Assembly (NCBI GenBank): GCA_937898635.1
Contig: CALEJW010000076.1
Location: 1 to 39,501 of the forward strand
From: an uncultured Pseudomonadota bacterium
GTDB lineage: Bacteria; Pseudomonadota; Gammaproteobacteria; Burkholderiales; Usitatibacteraceae
DNA: 39,501 nt
Direction: 5' to 3'
The translations under genes and the position numbers were made by a program. The number at the start of each line of letters is the position of its first letter. Positions within the stretch are counted from its first letter, which is position 1. This document shows, in pieces, positions 8,930 through 17,068 of this stretch. The notes under the pieces were generated by a model, which was not told where the DNA came from, ran no database searches, and saw only the letters and a program-made list of their open reading frames with translations.

Positions 8930-9807
8930 GGGCGGCCCTCGCCGCCGCCGTCCTCGCGCTGGCGCTTCCGGCCCAGGCGCAGCTCGACTTCGGGCGCATC
9001 CTCGACCTCGGCAAGAAGGCGGTCGAGGTGGGCCAGCAGGTCCAGGAGGCGACGAAGGAGTACACGACGGAGGAGGAAGTGGCGCTCGGCGAGGGCATCA
9101 CCTCGGGCTTCCTCGGCGCCGCCCCCCTGCATCCCGACGAGCGCCTGCAGCGCTACGTGAACCGCATCGGCCGCTGGCTCGCCTCGCAGACGGAGCGCGC
9201 GGACCTGCCCTGGACCTTCGGCGTGATCGACACCGACGCCATCAACGCCTTCGCGATGCCGGGCGGGACGGTCATCGTCTCCCACGGGCTGGTCAAGCGC
9301 CTGGCGAACGAGTCGGAGCTCGCCGGGGTGCTCGCCCACGAGATCGCCCACGTCCTGAAGAAGCACCAGCTCTCGGCGATCCAGTCCGATGCCGGCTGGG
9401 GCGCCATCGCCACGGGCGCGAAGGCCTACGCGTCCGACCGCATCAGCCGTAGCAGCGGGGGCGACGTGCTCGGGCTCAAGACCCAGCTCGCCAACGCCGG
9501 CGTGGACCTCGTGAAGGACGGGCTCTTCCTGCGCCCGCTCGACCGGGGCATGGAGTACGAGGCGGACCGCATCGGCGTCGTCGTCGCGGCCCGCGGCGGC
9601 TACGATCCCTACGGCCTCGTGTCCGTGCTCACCATGCTCGCGCAGGTGAAGCCGGAAGAATCAGACGCCTCCATCACCTTCTCGACCCATCCCTCGCCCG
9701 CCGACCGGCTGGCGGAGCTCGAGAAGATCGTCCCCACGGCGCTCGAGAAGTACGCCTCGCAGCCGCAGGTGATGGCGCGCTTCCGGCAGGCCGTGGGCGC
9801 GAAGTAG
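8926..9807 (+). CDS. Periplasmic M48-family zinc metalloprotease
   Basis: This 293-residue protein starts at GTG and overlaps the SH3-protein stop by four bases. The signal peptide runs to about residue 18 (PAQA-QL). The zinc site is HEIAH at 138-142, with the third ligand Glu210 in the E-x-x-A-D motif of MEYEADRIG. NAFAMPGGTVIVSHG (108-121) and THPSPADRLAEL are further M48 family blocks. Relatives such as BepA and LoiP act in outer-membrane protein quality control; this shorter protein lacks BepA's TPR half. Being coupled to an SH3-like exported protein supports a periplasmic job. The gene ends before a bidirectional terminator. Confidence 0.92.
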   Translation: MRAALAAAVLALALPAQAQLDFGRILDLGKKAVEVGQQVQEATKEYTTEEEVALGEGITSGFLGAAPLHPDERLQRYVNRIGRWLASQTERADLPWTFGVIDTDAINAFAMPGGTVIVSHGLVKRLANESELAGVLAHEIAHVLKKHQLSAIQSDAGWGAIATGAKAYASDRISRSSGGDVLGLKTQLANAGVDLVKDGLFLRPLDRGMEYEADRIGVVVAARGGYDPYGLVSVLTMLAQVKPEESDASITFSTHPSPADRLAELEKIVPTALEKYASQPQVMARFRQAVGAK

Positions 9808-9827
9808 CGGCCTCGGGCCGGCAATGG

Positions 9828-9853
9828 AAAAGGGCGCCCGCGGGCGCCCTTTT
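9828..9853. terminator. Bidirectional rho-independent terminator
   Basis: AAAAGGGCGCCC (9828-9839) and GGGCGCCCTTTT (9842-9853) form a perfect 12-bp inverted repeat around GC. Runs of A and T lie on the outer ends, so it works in both directions. It sits between the convergent M48 protease and aminotransferase genes. Confidence 0.9.
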
Positions 9854-9879
9854 CGCTTCCGTCCCGCGGGGGAGGCGGC

Positions 9880-11133
9880 TCAGCGCAGGTTTGCGACCTT
9901 GCGCTGCGCCTCCTGCGCGTGGATCTGGGCATAGGCCTGGTGCGCGGCGGCCTCGGCCTCGCCCACCTTGATCGGCAGCCCCATGTCGGAGAGCACCGAG
10001 CCCAGTGCCGAGAGGCACAGCATCACGTTCTCCGGCTTGCACGAGTAGCCCATGATGCCGATGCGCCAGATCTTGCCGGCGAGCGGGCCCAGTCCCGCGC
10101 CGATCTCCAGGTTGAACTCCGTGAGCAGCGTCTTCCTCACCTCGGCCTCGCGCTCGCGCACGGCCTCGGGGATGTGCACCGCGTTCATCTGCGGCAGGCG
10201 GGAGCCCTCCTTCACGAGGTAGCGAAGCCCCATCGCCTCGAGCCCCGCCATGAGCGCGAGGTGGTGGCGGTGGTGGCGCGCCCAGCTGTTCTCCAGCCCC
10301 TCCTCCTTGATGAGGAGCAGCGCCTCGTGCAGCGCGTACAGGCTGTTGGTGGGCGCCGTGTGGTGGTAGGTGCGCGTGGTCTCGCCCCAGTAGCCCAGGA
10401 GCAGGTTCATGTCCATGAACCAGCTGTGGATCTTGTCCTTGCGGGCCTTCACGTGCTCGACGACGCGTTCGCTGAAGGACACCGGCGACAGGCCCGGCGT
10501 GCAGGACAGGCACTTCTGGCTCGCGGAGTAGACGGCGTCGACGTTCCACTCGTCCACCATCACCGGCGTGCCCGCGAGGGAGGTGACCGCGTCCACGATC
10601 GTGAGCGCCCCGTGCTTGTGGGCGAGGGCGACGAGGGACTTCGCATCCGACTGCACGCCCGTGGAGGTCTCCGCGTGGACGAAGGCGACGATGCGCGCGT
10701 CGGGGTTGGCCTTGAGGGCGTCCTCGAGCTTGCCGGGGTCGCAGGGCTCGCCCCAGGCGTCCTCGACCACGACCGCGTTCCCGCCGGCGCGCACCACGTT
10801 CTCGATCATGCGCCCGCCGAACACGCCGTTTCGCATCACGATCACCTTGTCGCCCGGCGTGACCATGTTCACGAAGCAATACTCCATGCCGACGGATCCG
10901 GGGCCGGAGACGGGGAAGGTGAGCGGGTTCTTCGTCTGGTAGACGTAGCGCAGGAGGAGCTTCAACTCCTCCATCATCTCCACGAAGACCGGGTCGAGGT
11001 AGCCGATCGCCGGCAGGCTCATCGCCGCCATGACGCGCGGGTTGATCTCCGAGGGGCCGGGGCCGAGGAGCGTGCGCTGCGGGGGGTGGAAGGAGTGGAT
11101 CTTCTTGGTGGGCGCCACGTGCTTGATCGTCAT
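9880..11133 (-). CDS. PLP-dependent class V aminotransferase (alanine/serine-glyoxylate type)
   Basis: This 417-residue enzyme belongs to the alanine-glyoxylate / serine-glyoxylate (serine-pyruvate) aminotransferase group. LLGPGPSEI (22-30) is the usual start of the fold. HAETSTG (153-159), DAVTSLAG (181-188) and the PLP lysine Lys207 in SASQKCLS follow in order, and GPLAGKIWRIGIMG is the typical C-terminal block. It would interconvert glyoxylate and an amino acid, but the donor cannot be fixed from sequence. It is the last gene of the minus-strand set pteridine reductase - ttcA. However, it has its own 88-base upstream gap with an FNR-type box, so it may be separately induced. Glyoxylate chemistry would fit the oxalate genes 20 kb away. 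Confidence 0.88.
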   Translation of the reverse strand: MTIKHVAPTKKIHSFHPPQRTLLGPGPSEINPRVMAAMSLPAIGYLDPVFVEMMEELKLLLRYVYQTKNPLTFPVSGPGSVGMEYCFVNMVTPGDKVIVMRNGVFGGRMIENVVRAGGNAVVVEDAWGEPCDPGKLEDALKANPDARIVAFVHAETSTGVQSDAKSLVALAHKHGALTIVDAVTSLAGTPVMVDEWNVDAVYSASQKCLSCTPGLSPVSFSERVVEHVKARKDKIHSWFMDMNLLLGYWGETTRTYHHTAPTNSLYALHEALLLIKEEGLENSWARHHRHHLALMAGLEAMGLRYLVKEGSRLPQMNAVHIPEAVREREAEVRKTLLTEFNLEIGAGLGPLAGKIWRIGIMGYSCKPENVMLCLSALGSVLSDMGLPIKVGEAEAAAHQAYAQIHAQEAQRKVANLR

Positions 11134-11182
11134 TGCAATGTCCTCGTCGGCGGGGAGCCCGGTGGGCGCGCCCGCGAGAAAA

Positions 11183-11225
11183 ATCGTATCAGGGAAGATT
11201 GGCGATGCCGGTTGACGGGGGTCAA
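11183..11225 (-). promoter_or_regulatory. FNR-type box and -10 upstream of the aminotransferase
   Basis: TTGACGGGGGTCAA (11212-11225) is a perfect TTGAC-N4-GTCAA palindrome, and symmetry extends by GG/CC to 18 bases (11210-11227). On the minus strand TACGAT (11188-11183) lies 23 bases downstream as a possible -10, placing the box near -42. The box covers the ttcA stop codon. Class II FNR/CRP activation is the expected mode. Confidence 0.6.
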
Positions 11226-12136
11226 CCTCGGCCCGGCGTGAAGCGGACCAGCGTTCCCTGCGAGACGTCGGGAAGCGCCTCCTGGGGGTCGAGGGCGGTG
11301 TCGCCCTCCGGCGGGACGGTGCCGTCCGCCGCGAGGCTCGCGAAATCGAAGAGCGCGCGGTCCATGAGGTGCGAGGGCGTGACGCGCGTGAGGGCGCTGA
11401 AGATCGAGATCACGCGCCCGGGGTGCTTCTTCTCCCACTCGCGCAGCATCGCCTTCACCTGCTTTCGCTGCAGGTTCTCCTGCGAGCCGCACAGGTCGCA
11501 GGGGATGATCGGGAAGGCGCGGTCCGCGGCGTAGGCCGCGAGGTCGCGCTCCTCCACGTAGGCGAGCGGGCGGATCACCACGTGCCGGCCGTCGTCGGAG
11601 ACGAGCTTGGGCGACATCGCCTTGATCTTGCCGTTGTGGAAGAGGTTGAGGAAGAAGGTCTCGAGGATGTCGTCGCGGTGGTGGCCCAGGGCGATCTTCG
11701 TGGCGCCGATCTCCCCCGCCACCCGGTAGAGGACGCCGCGGCGCAGGCGCGAGCACAGGCTGCACATGGTCGCGCCCTCGGGGATGACCCGCTTCACCAC
11801 GCTGTGGGTGTCCTGGACCACGATGCGGTGCTCGACGCCGCGCGAGGCGAGGTACTCCGGCAGCACGTGCTCCGGATAGCCGGGATGGCGCTGGTCGAGG
11901 TTCACCGCGACCACCTCGAAGGGCACGGGGGCGCAGTCGCGAAGGTGCAGCAGCACGTCGAGGAGCGCGTAGCTGTCCTTGCCGCCGGACAGGCAGGCCA
12001 TCACCCGGTCGCCCGGCGCGATCATCGAGAAGTCGGCGATCGCCTCCCCGACGAGGCGGCGGATGCGCTTGCGTCGCTTGGCGGCCTCGAAGTCGGCCTT
12101 GCGCGTGTCGCGCGCGGGGAGGGATGCGGCGTCCAT
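11222..12136 (-). CDS. ttcA: tRNA 2-thiocytidine biosynthesis protein TtcA
   Basis: This 304-residue cytoplasmic enzyme thiolates cytidine 32 of certain tRNAs. The ATP-pyrophosphatase PP-loop SGGKDS is at 50-55. The Fe-S cysteines appear as CSLC (125-128) together with the later CDLC cluster in IIPCDLCGSQ, and GHHRDD (151-156) is the second nucleotide-contact block. The length matches the family. It starts 5 bases after the pteridine reductase stop and is surely co-transcribed with it. Its stop codon lies inside an FNR-type palindrome that appears to serve the downstream aminotransferase. Confidence 0.96.
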   Translation of the reverse strand: MDAASLPARDTRKADFEAAKRRKRIRRLVGEAIADFSMIAPGDRVMACLSGGKDSYALLDVLLHLRDCAPVPFEVVAVNLDQRHPGYPEHVLPEYLASRGVEHRIVVQDTHSVVKRVIPEGATMCSLCSRLRRGVLYRVAGEIGATKIALGHHRDDILETFFLNLFHNGKIKAMSPKLVSDDGRHVVIRPLAYVEERDLAAYAADRAFPIIPCDLCGSQENLQRKQVKAMLREWEKKHPGRVISIFSALTRVTPSHLMDRALFDFASLAADGTVPPEGDTALDPQEALPDVSQGTLVRFTPGRG

Positions 12137-12141
12137 GGAGC

Positions 12142-12882
12142 CTAGAGGGCGAGGGAGCGCCCGCCGTCCACGGCGAGGACCTGGCCGGTGACGAACGGGG
12201 CGTCGAAAAGCAGGTATTTTACCGCGCCCGCGACGTCCGCCGGGTTTCCCGTGCGGCGAAGGGGCGTCTGGCGCGTGATCCGCTCGCGCTCGGCCGACGG
12301 AAAGGCCTCGCCGTCCTCGGGCCAGAGGATGGCGCCCGGCGAGACGCCGTTCACCCGCACCTCGGGCGCGAGCTCGACCGCCAGCGCGCGCGTGAGGCCC
12401 GCGAGCCCGCTCTTGGCGATGCTGTAGGCGGCGAAGCCGGGCAGCGGTCGCTCGGCGTGGATGTCGACGATGTTCACGATCGCGCCCCGCGTCTCGCGAA
12501 GGGGCGCGGCCGCGGCCTTGGCGAGGAAGAGCGGCGCGCGCAGGTTGGTGCCGACCAGGTCTTCCCAGTCCGCGATGCCGAGATCGGCGATCGGGGTCGC
12601 GTGGAAGGACGAGGCGTTGTTCACCAGGCCGTCGAGGCGGCCGAAGCGGCGAGCCGCTTCCGCCACCAGCCGCGGCAGCGCCGCCGCATCCAGGAGGTCG
12701 CCCTCGACGACCGCCGCGGACCCGGCGCGCACGGATTCCAGTTCCGCGACGAGGCGATCGGCGTCTTCGCGCGAGCGGTGGCAGTGGACGACGACGCTCG
12801 CGCCGGCGGCATGGACGGCGCGCACGATCGCCGCGCCGACGCGACGGGCGCCGCCCGTCACCAGAACCGCTGGCTGGCCCAT
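12142..12882 (-). CDS. Pteridine reductase-like short-chain dehydrogenase
   Basis: This 246-residue SDR has the variant cofactor motif TGGARRVG (9-16), which marks pteridine reductases (PTR1/FolM type) and favours NADPH. LVNNASSF (86-93), the catalytic Tyr153 and Lys157 (AAYSIAKSG), and VDIHAERPLPGF just before them are also typical of FolM/PTR1. The product likely reduces dihydropterin or dihydrofolate. The start is the Met of MGQPAVLV; an upstream extension would run into the divergent methyltransferase. It is the first gene of the minus-strand set with ttcA and the aminotransferase and lies back to back with the MidA-like gene. Confidence 0.88.
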   Translation of the reverse strand: MGQPAVLVTGGARRVGAAIVRAVHAAGASVVVHCHRSREDADRLVAELESVRAGSAAVVEGDLLDAAALPRLVAEAARRFGRLDGLVNNASSFHATPIADLGIADWEDLVGTNLRAPLFLAKAAAAPLRETRGAIVNIVDIHAERPLPGFAAYSIAKSGLAGLTRALAVELAPEVRVNGVSPGAILWPEDGEAFPSAERERITRQTPLRRTGNPADVAGAVKYLLFDAPFVTGQVLAVDGGRSLAL

Positions 12883-12986
12883 GATGCTATATTCCCCCCG
12901 GAAATCGCCCCGCCCCGGCCGGGCGGCGACAGAGGCGAGAGTGTAGCGAAATCCGCCCGCCATCCCCGAAGGCGCCGCCATTCCCG

Positions 12987-14168
12987 ATGTCCGCCACGGC
13001 AGAACTCTCCCTTCCCTCGCCATCGCCCGAAGCGGCGGCGCACTCGCGCGAGCTCGCCGAGCACATCGCCAACGCGGTGGCCGAGGAGGGCGGCTGGATC
13101 CCCTTTTCGCGCTTCATGGAGCTCGCGCTCTACGCGCCCGGCTACGGCTACTACAGCGCCGGCTCGCGCAAGATCGGCGCGGCGGGCGACTTCATCACCG
13201 CGCCGGAAGTCTCGCCGATGTTCGCCCGCTGCCTCGCCATGCAGGCGCGCCAGGTGCTCGAGCGCACCGGCGGCGACCTGCTCGAGCTGGGCCCGGGCAC
13301 CGGCATCCTCGCCGCGGACCTCTACGCGGAACTCGCGGGCCAGGGCGCGGCGCCGGCGCGCTATCGCCTCCTCGAGGTGAGCCCGGAGCTGCGCGAGCGC
13401 CAGCGCGCGCTCATCGCCGAGCGCCACCCGGGCGCCCTGCAGAAGTTCGAGTGGATCGACCGGCTCCCGGAGCGCATCGACGGGCTGGTGATCGCGAACG
13501 AGGTCCTCGACGTGCTGCCGTGCGCGCTGGTGCACCGCGAGGGCGGAGAGATCCTGGAAAGGGGTGTGGTGGTCACCGAGGCCGGCTTCGGCTGGGAGGA
13601 CATGGCCATTCCCGAGGGCGAGCTCAAGCGGCGCGCCGCCGCGGTGATGCCCCCCGGGGACTACGAGTACCTCACGGAGGTGAACCTCTCCGCCGAAGCC
13701 CTCGTGCGCTCCGTCGCCGCGGCGCTGGGCCGCGGGCTCGCCCTCTTCATCGACTACGGCTTCGCCCGCGACGAGTACTACCACCCGCAGCGCTCCATGG
13801 GCACGCTTCGCTGCCACTACCGGCACCGCTACCACGGCGACCCCTTCTTCATGCCGGGCCTGCAGGACATCACGGCCCACGTGGATTTCACCGCCATGGC
13901 ACTCGCCGCCGAGTCGGCGGGGGCGGAGGTCATGGGTTACACGACGCAGGCGCACTTCCTCATCTCCTGCGGGCTCGCCGTCCTGGTGTCCGACGGCGAC
14001 CCGGAGATGACGCTCTCGCGGCTGAAGGCGACGAGCGCGGTGCACCGGCTCATCAACCCCTCGGAGATGGGCGAGATGTTCAAGGTGCTGGGCATCGGGC
14101 GCGGGATCGATTCCCCGCTGCTCGGCTTCCAGTCCGCGCGCCCGCTCGCGCTCGGCATCGGGGAGTAG
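12987..14168 (+). CDS. SAM-dependent methyltransferase, MidA/NDUFAF7 family
   Basis: This 393-residue protein matches the MidA/NDUFAF7 family (PF02636, COG1565). In mitochondria this family methylates an arginine of a complex I subunit; bacterial roles are unclear. The N-terminal F-x-x-F-M-E-LALYAPGYGYYSAG and GDFITAPEVSPMFA (67-80) are diagnostic, and LELGPGTGILA (99-109) is the SAM-binding motif I. IDYGF and QDITAHVDFT further on are also conserved. It is divergent from the pteridine reductase across about 100 bases, an arrangement I recall from other betaproteobacteria. The target in this organism is unknown. Confidence 0.9.
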   Translation: MSATAELSLPSPSPEAAAHSRELAEHIANAVAEEGGWIPFSRFMELALYAPGYGYYSAGSRKIGAAGDFITAPEVSPMFARCLAMQARQVLERTGGDLLELGPGTGILAADLYAELAGQGAAPARYRLLEVSPELRERQRALIAERHPGALQKFEWIDRLPERIDGLVIANEVLDVLPCALVHREGGEILERGVVVTEAGFGWEDMAIPEGELKRRAAAVMPPGDYEYLTEVNLSAEALVRSVAAALGRGLALFIDYGFARDEYYHPQRSMGTLRCHYRHRYHGDPFFMPGLQDITAHVDFTAMALAAESAGAEVMGYTTQAHFLISCGLAVLVSDGDPEMTLSRLKATSAVHRLINPSEMGEMFKVLGIGRGIDSPLLGFQSARPLALGIGE

Positions 14169-14258
14169 GGCGGCCCCCCCGCGCATCCTCGAACGGTGGA
14201 GAAGGCTGCCGGTGGCCGCATCGCAGGCCGTCCGGACAGTCATCCCGTGCCAAAGACA

Positions 14259-14930
14259 ATGCGAAAGCCCCTTCTCCTCGCTCTCGTCGCCATCCTGGCC
14301 GCGTGCGGCCGGGCCCCGGAGCCGCTTGCTCCCGAATTGCAGGCGGTCCGTTGCCCCGTGAACAGGGCCGCGCACGCGAGCGGCTCTTTCGCCAGGGGGC
14401 GAGTCATGTTCCTTTGCATCGCGAAGGAGCTGGCCGATTCCCCGCACCTGTTGCGCTGCGACCTCGAGAGCCGTCCCATGATCTGCGAGGACGCCGGCAG
14501 CCTCGTCTTCAGCCGCGGGAAGGACGGCATCGTCTACACCTCGTACTACCCGGGCGGCGCGCGCCAGCTGGACCTGGACACCATGGCGGGGGGCTCGCGC
14601 CTCACGGTGAACTTCCGCGACGGCCCGCCCCGCCAATCCACCTTCGACGAGGAGGAGACCGACTGGCGCTTCCTGTACCCGGAGGCCCGCCGTCTCCTGC
14701 CCGCGGGCTTCGAGATCGTGAAGGGCGCTGTCTGCGACCGCCGCACCTCCAGCCTCAACAGCGGCACGTGCAACCTCGAGGCGAGGAGCCATTCCCTCTA
14801 TTGGCACATCGCCGTGTCCTATCTCGACCAGCCGGACGTGGGGGTCACGCCTGACGAGTACGAGGCCGAGATGGCGTTCTGGCTGCCTTTCCTGGGGAAG
14901 CTCGTCGCGGATCCGGAGCCGAAGAAGTAG
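14259..14930 (+). CDS. Putative lipoprotein of unknown function
   Basis: This 223-residue protein begins MRKPLLLALVAILAACG, a lipoprotein signal peptide with lipobox ILAAC (lipidated Cys at residue 17), so it should be anchored in a membrane facing the periplasm. The mature part has several cysteines (for example in VRCP, FLCIAK, LRCDLE, MICED, AVCDRR, GTCNLE), which could form disulfides. The C-terminal YEAEMAFWLPFLGKL is hydrophobic and amphipathic. I do not recognise a domain. An upstream in-frame Met would add residues that break the signal peptide, so the Met at 14259 was chosen. It follows the MidA-like gene by 90 bases. Confidence 0.72.
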   Translation: MRKPLLLALVAILAACGRAPEPLAPELQAVRCPVNRAAHASGSFARGRVMFLCIAKELADSPHLLRCDLESRPMICEDAGSLVFSRGKDGIVYTSYYPGGARQLDLDTMAGGSRLTVNFRDGPPRQSTFDEEETDWRFLYPEARRLLPAGFEIVKGAVCDRRTSSLNSGTCNLEARSHSLYWHIAVSYLDQPDVGVTPDEYEAEMAFWLPFLGKLVADPEPKK

Positions 14931-15118
14931 CGCGGGGCACCTGCATGGCCGGTTACCGGAAGGAGTAGAGTCGCACCACCGTTCGGCCACGGGAGGTCCA
15001 CACCGGGAAATCCGATTCGAGGGGCACCCGCCCCCGGCTTGAAGGCCCCCGTCGCCGAAAACGGCAGCCTGTGCGTCCGCGCCGGAACCGGAGTTCTCGC
15101 CATCCAGGGGAGAGTTCC

Positions 15119-15502
15119 ATGAAGATCGCGAAGAGAAACGCCGCGCGCATCGCCGCCGCGCTCGCGGGCGCGGCGTTGGCCGGGATCGCCGCTGCCCAGG
15201 ACGTCCCGCTTTCCTACAAGGCCAGCCCCGACATCTACAAGGTGATCGCCGAGGACGAGCGCTACGTGGTGATGGAGGTCACCTGGAAGCCAGGGCAGAA
15301 GGACGACATGCACTCGCACCCGAAAGGGCTCGTCGTTCACTTCCTCACTGACTGCCATTCGCGCACCGTGACGCGCGACGGCAAGGTGATGGAGAACAAG
15401 CGCAAGGCCGGCGAGACGCGAATCGCCAAGCCCGTCGTGGCGCACACCTTCGAGAATCTCGCCGCGACCGACTGCAAGCACATCCACGTCGAGATGAAGT
15501 AG
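15119..15502 (+). CDS. Small exported cupin-like protein
   Basis: This 127-residue protein has a signal peptide (cleavage near IAAAQ-D, about residue 24) and a short beta-rich domain. VTWKPGQKDDMHSHPKG with MHSHP looks like the first metal-binding motif of a cupin, and the C-terminal half (AHTFENLAATDCKHIHVEMK) ends in a second His-rich strand. GGGGAGAG stands just before the ATG at 15119. A TAGAGT box at 14966-14971 could be the promoter, leaving a leader of about 140 bases. The function is unknown; small periplasmic cupins of this type are often annotated only as 'cytoplasmic or exported cupin-domain protein'. Confidence 0.72.
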   Translation: MKIAKRNAARIAAALAGAALAGIAAAQDVPLSYKASPDIYKVIAEDERYVVMEVTWKPGQKDDMHSHPKGLVVHFLTDCHSRTVTRDGKVMENKRKAGETRIAKPVVAHTFENLAATDCKHIHVEMK

Positions 15503-15833
15503 CGGCCCCGCCGGCCCTGGTCAGCGCGCGACCCGGGGCCGGCCCGGCCCACCTCGACGCGCGCAGCCCCTTCCTCCGATCGCGAGCTTCGGGATGTAGT
15601 CGGGCACGGTGGCCGCGCGTCCGGATCCGTTCGGGAGTCCGCCAGCCGCGATCCGGACCGATTTTACTTGATCCATCCTCTCCACCCCTCTATTCTTGAC
15701 GCTGTTTGCGGGATTCGCCGGTGCGTTTCGTGCCGGGCGACTCCAGTCCGGACGTTCGCGCACGTCGAGACGCGAAGCCGAAATCATGGCCCCGGGAAAG
15801 TCAGGGCGCCAACAAACCAAGGAGCGAGGAACG
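15503..15833. other. 331-base intergenic region with an inverted repeat
   Basis: No gene is convincing here. GTCCGGATC (15619-15627) and GATCCGGAC (15650-15658) form a 9-bp inverted repeat with a 22-base loop followed by TTTT at 15662-15665; it may be a loose terminator for the cupin-like gene or an operator. CCGGCCC (15511-15517) and GGGCCGG (15536-15542) form another hairpin without a T tract. TTGACG at 15696-15701 looks like a -35 for the TAXI gene, but no clear -10 follows. The ribosome site GGAGCGAGGA precedes 15834. Confidence 0.4.
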
Positions 15834-16802
15834 ATGAAGAAACTCACCGTGATTCTGGCTGCGGCGGTCGCGGCCTTCGGGCTCGCGACGGCGGGCGCCC
15901 AGGACAAGAAGGCCCGGCTCTCGATCGGCACGGGCGGAACGGCGGGCGTGTATTACCCGCTCGGCGGCGGCCTCGCCGCGGTCCTGTCCAAGTACATTCC
16001 CGCGGTGGAGGCCACGGCCGAGGTCACCGGCGGCTCCGTCGCCAACCTGCAGCTCATCGGCGGCGGCAAGTCGGAGCTGGGCTTCACCATGGCCGACGTG
16101 GCCTGGGACGCCTACAACGGCCTCGGGAAGTTCAAGGAAAACAAGGTGGGCGTGCGCGCGCTGGTCGTCTTCTACCCCAACCGCATGCAGGTCGTGACGG
16201 TCGAGGGCAAGGGCATCGAGAAGGTCACCGACCTCAAGGGCAAGCGCGTGGCCTCGGGCTCCCCGGGCTCCGGCACGGAAGTGATGACGCTGCGCATGCT
16301 CGAGGCCTTCGGCCTCGATCCCGACAAGGACGTGAACCGCGAGCGCCTGTCGCTCGCCGAGGGCGTCAACGCCCTCAAGGACGGCAAGGTCGACGCCGTC
16401 ACCTGGGTGGGCGGCGTGCCCACGCCGGGCCTCACGGACCTCGCGGCCACCCCGGGCAAGACGATCAAGCTCCTCGACCACGGCGACGCGGCGGACGCGA
16501 TGCGCAAGAAGTACGGCCCGCTCTACGTGAAGAACAAGATCCTCGCCAACGCCTACCCCGGCCAGAAGACGGACACGAGCAACGTGGACGTGTGGAACCT
16601 CATCGTGGTGCCGGAAAACGCGAGCGAGGACCTCATCTACCAGATCACCAAGACCATGTTCGAGAAGAAGGACGAGCTGGTGCGCGTGCACAAGGACGCG
16701 GCCTTCCTGTCGCTGGACAACCAGCTCACCGGCGGCTCGCCGATCCCCTTCCACCCGGGCGCCCTCAAGTACTTCAAGGAGAAGGGGCTCAAGGTCAACT
16801 GA
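15834..16802 (+). CDS. TAXI-family TRAP transporter solute-binding protein
   Basis: This 322-residue periplasmic binding protein has a signal peptide ending at ATAGA-QD (about residue 22). The mature part begins LSIGTGGTAGVYYPLGGGLA, the hallmark of TAXI-type binding proteins. VTGGSVANLQLIGGGKSELGF and KGKRVASGSPGSGTEVMTLRML are further family blocks, and the length is typical. TAXI proteins deliver substrates such as glutamate or other carboxylates to a fused DctQM permease. No such permease is present in this window, so it is an orphan locally. The Met at 15834 has a good ribosome site; a longer frame upstream lacks a signal peptide. A strong terminator follows. Confidence 0.93.
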   Translation: MKKLTVILAAAVAAFGLATAGAQDKKARLSIGTGGTAGVYYPLGGGLAAVLSKYIPAVEATAEVTGGSVANLQLIGGGKSELGFTMADVAWDAYNGLGKFKENKVGVRALVVFYPNRMQVVTVEGKGIEKVTDLKGKRVASGSPGSGTEVMTLRMLEAFGLDPDKDVNRERLSLAEGVNALKDGKVDAVTWVGGVPTPGLTDLAATPGKTIKLLDHGDAADAMRKKYGPLYVKNKILANAYPGQKTDTSNVDVWNLIVVPENASEDLIYQITKTMFEKKDELVRVHKDAAFLSLDNQLTGGSPIPFHPGALKYFKEKGLKVN

Positions 16803-16851
16803 GGACCCCCGACCCCCGGCGGGCCCTCGGGGCCTCCGGGATCGCGTTGCC

Positions 16852-16884
16852 GGCAGGGGCCCGTTCGCGGGCCCCTGCCTTTTT
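16852..16884 (+). terminator. Strong rho-independent terminator after the TAXI gene
   Basis: GGCAGGGGCCCG (16852-16863) and CGGGCCCCTGCC (16868-16879) pair perfectly over 12 bp with a TTCG tetraloop, followed by TTTTT (16880-16884). Confidence 0.95.
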
Positions 16885-16937
16885 CCGCCCGCAGCCCGCC
16901 CGCAAGTCCTTGATTTTCCAAGCCGCCCCGTGTCGTG

Positions 16938-16948
16938 TTGCAGTGCAA
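16938..16948. promoter_or_regulatory. Palindromic operator 1 upstream of phasin (PhaR-like)
   Basis: TTGCAGTGCAA is a perfect palindrome around a central G. It lies about 20 bases upstream of the phasin -35. TGC-rich palindromes of this kind resemble sites bound by the polyester-granule regulator PhaR; the assignment is inferred. Confidence 0.5.
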
Positions 16949-16968
16949 TAAAAAATCGCCATACCCCC

Positions 16969-16996
16969 TTGACTTCCCTGCTGGACGGCCTAAAAT
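16969..16996 (+). promoter_or_regulatory. Promoter of the phasin gene
   Basis: TTGACT (16969-16974) and TAAAAT (16991-16996) are separated by 16 bases, in the most AT-rich stretch of the region. The predicted start is near 17003, giving a leader of about 65 bases. Confidence 0.8.
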
Positions 16997-17004
16997 TGCT
17001 TTTG

Positions 17005-17013
17005 TGCAGTGCA
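17005..17013. promoter_or_regulatory. Palindromic operator 2 at the phasin transcription start
   Basis: TGCAGTGCA repeats the core of the upstream palindrome. It lies just after the predicted start point, where a bound repressor would block the promoter. The two centres are 66 bases apart. Confidence 0.5.
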
Positions 17014-17068
17014 GCATAAACCGCTGCCGCAAGCGAACCCCCCGCCATCCCAGTCCAGGAGAACCCAG

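Noticed and set aside
12858..14990. A 710-codon minus-strand frame opposite the MidA-like methyltransferase and lipoprotein
   Set aside because: Same reason: the plus strand has diagnostic motifs, this frame has none.
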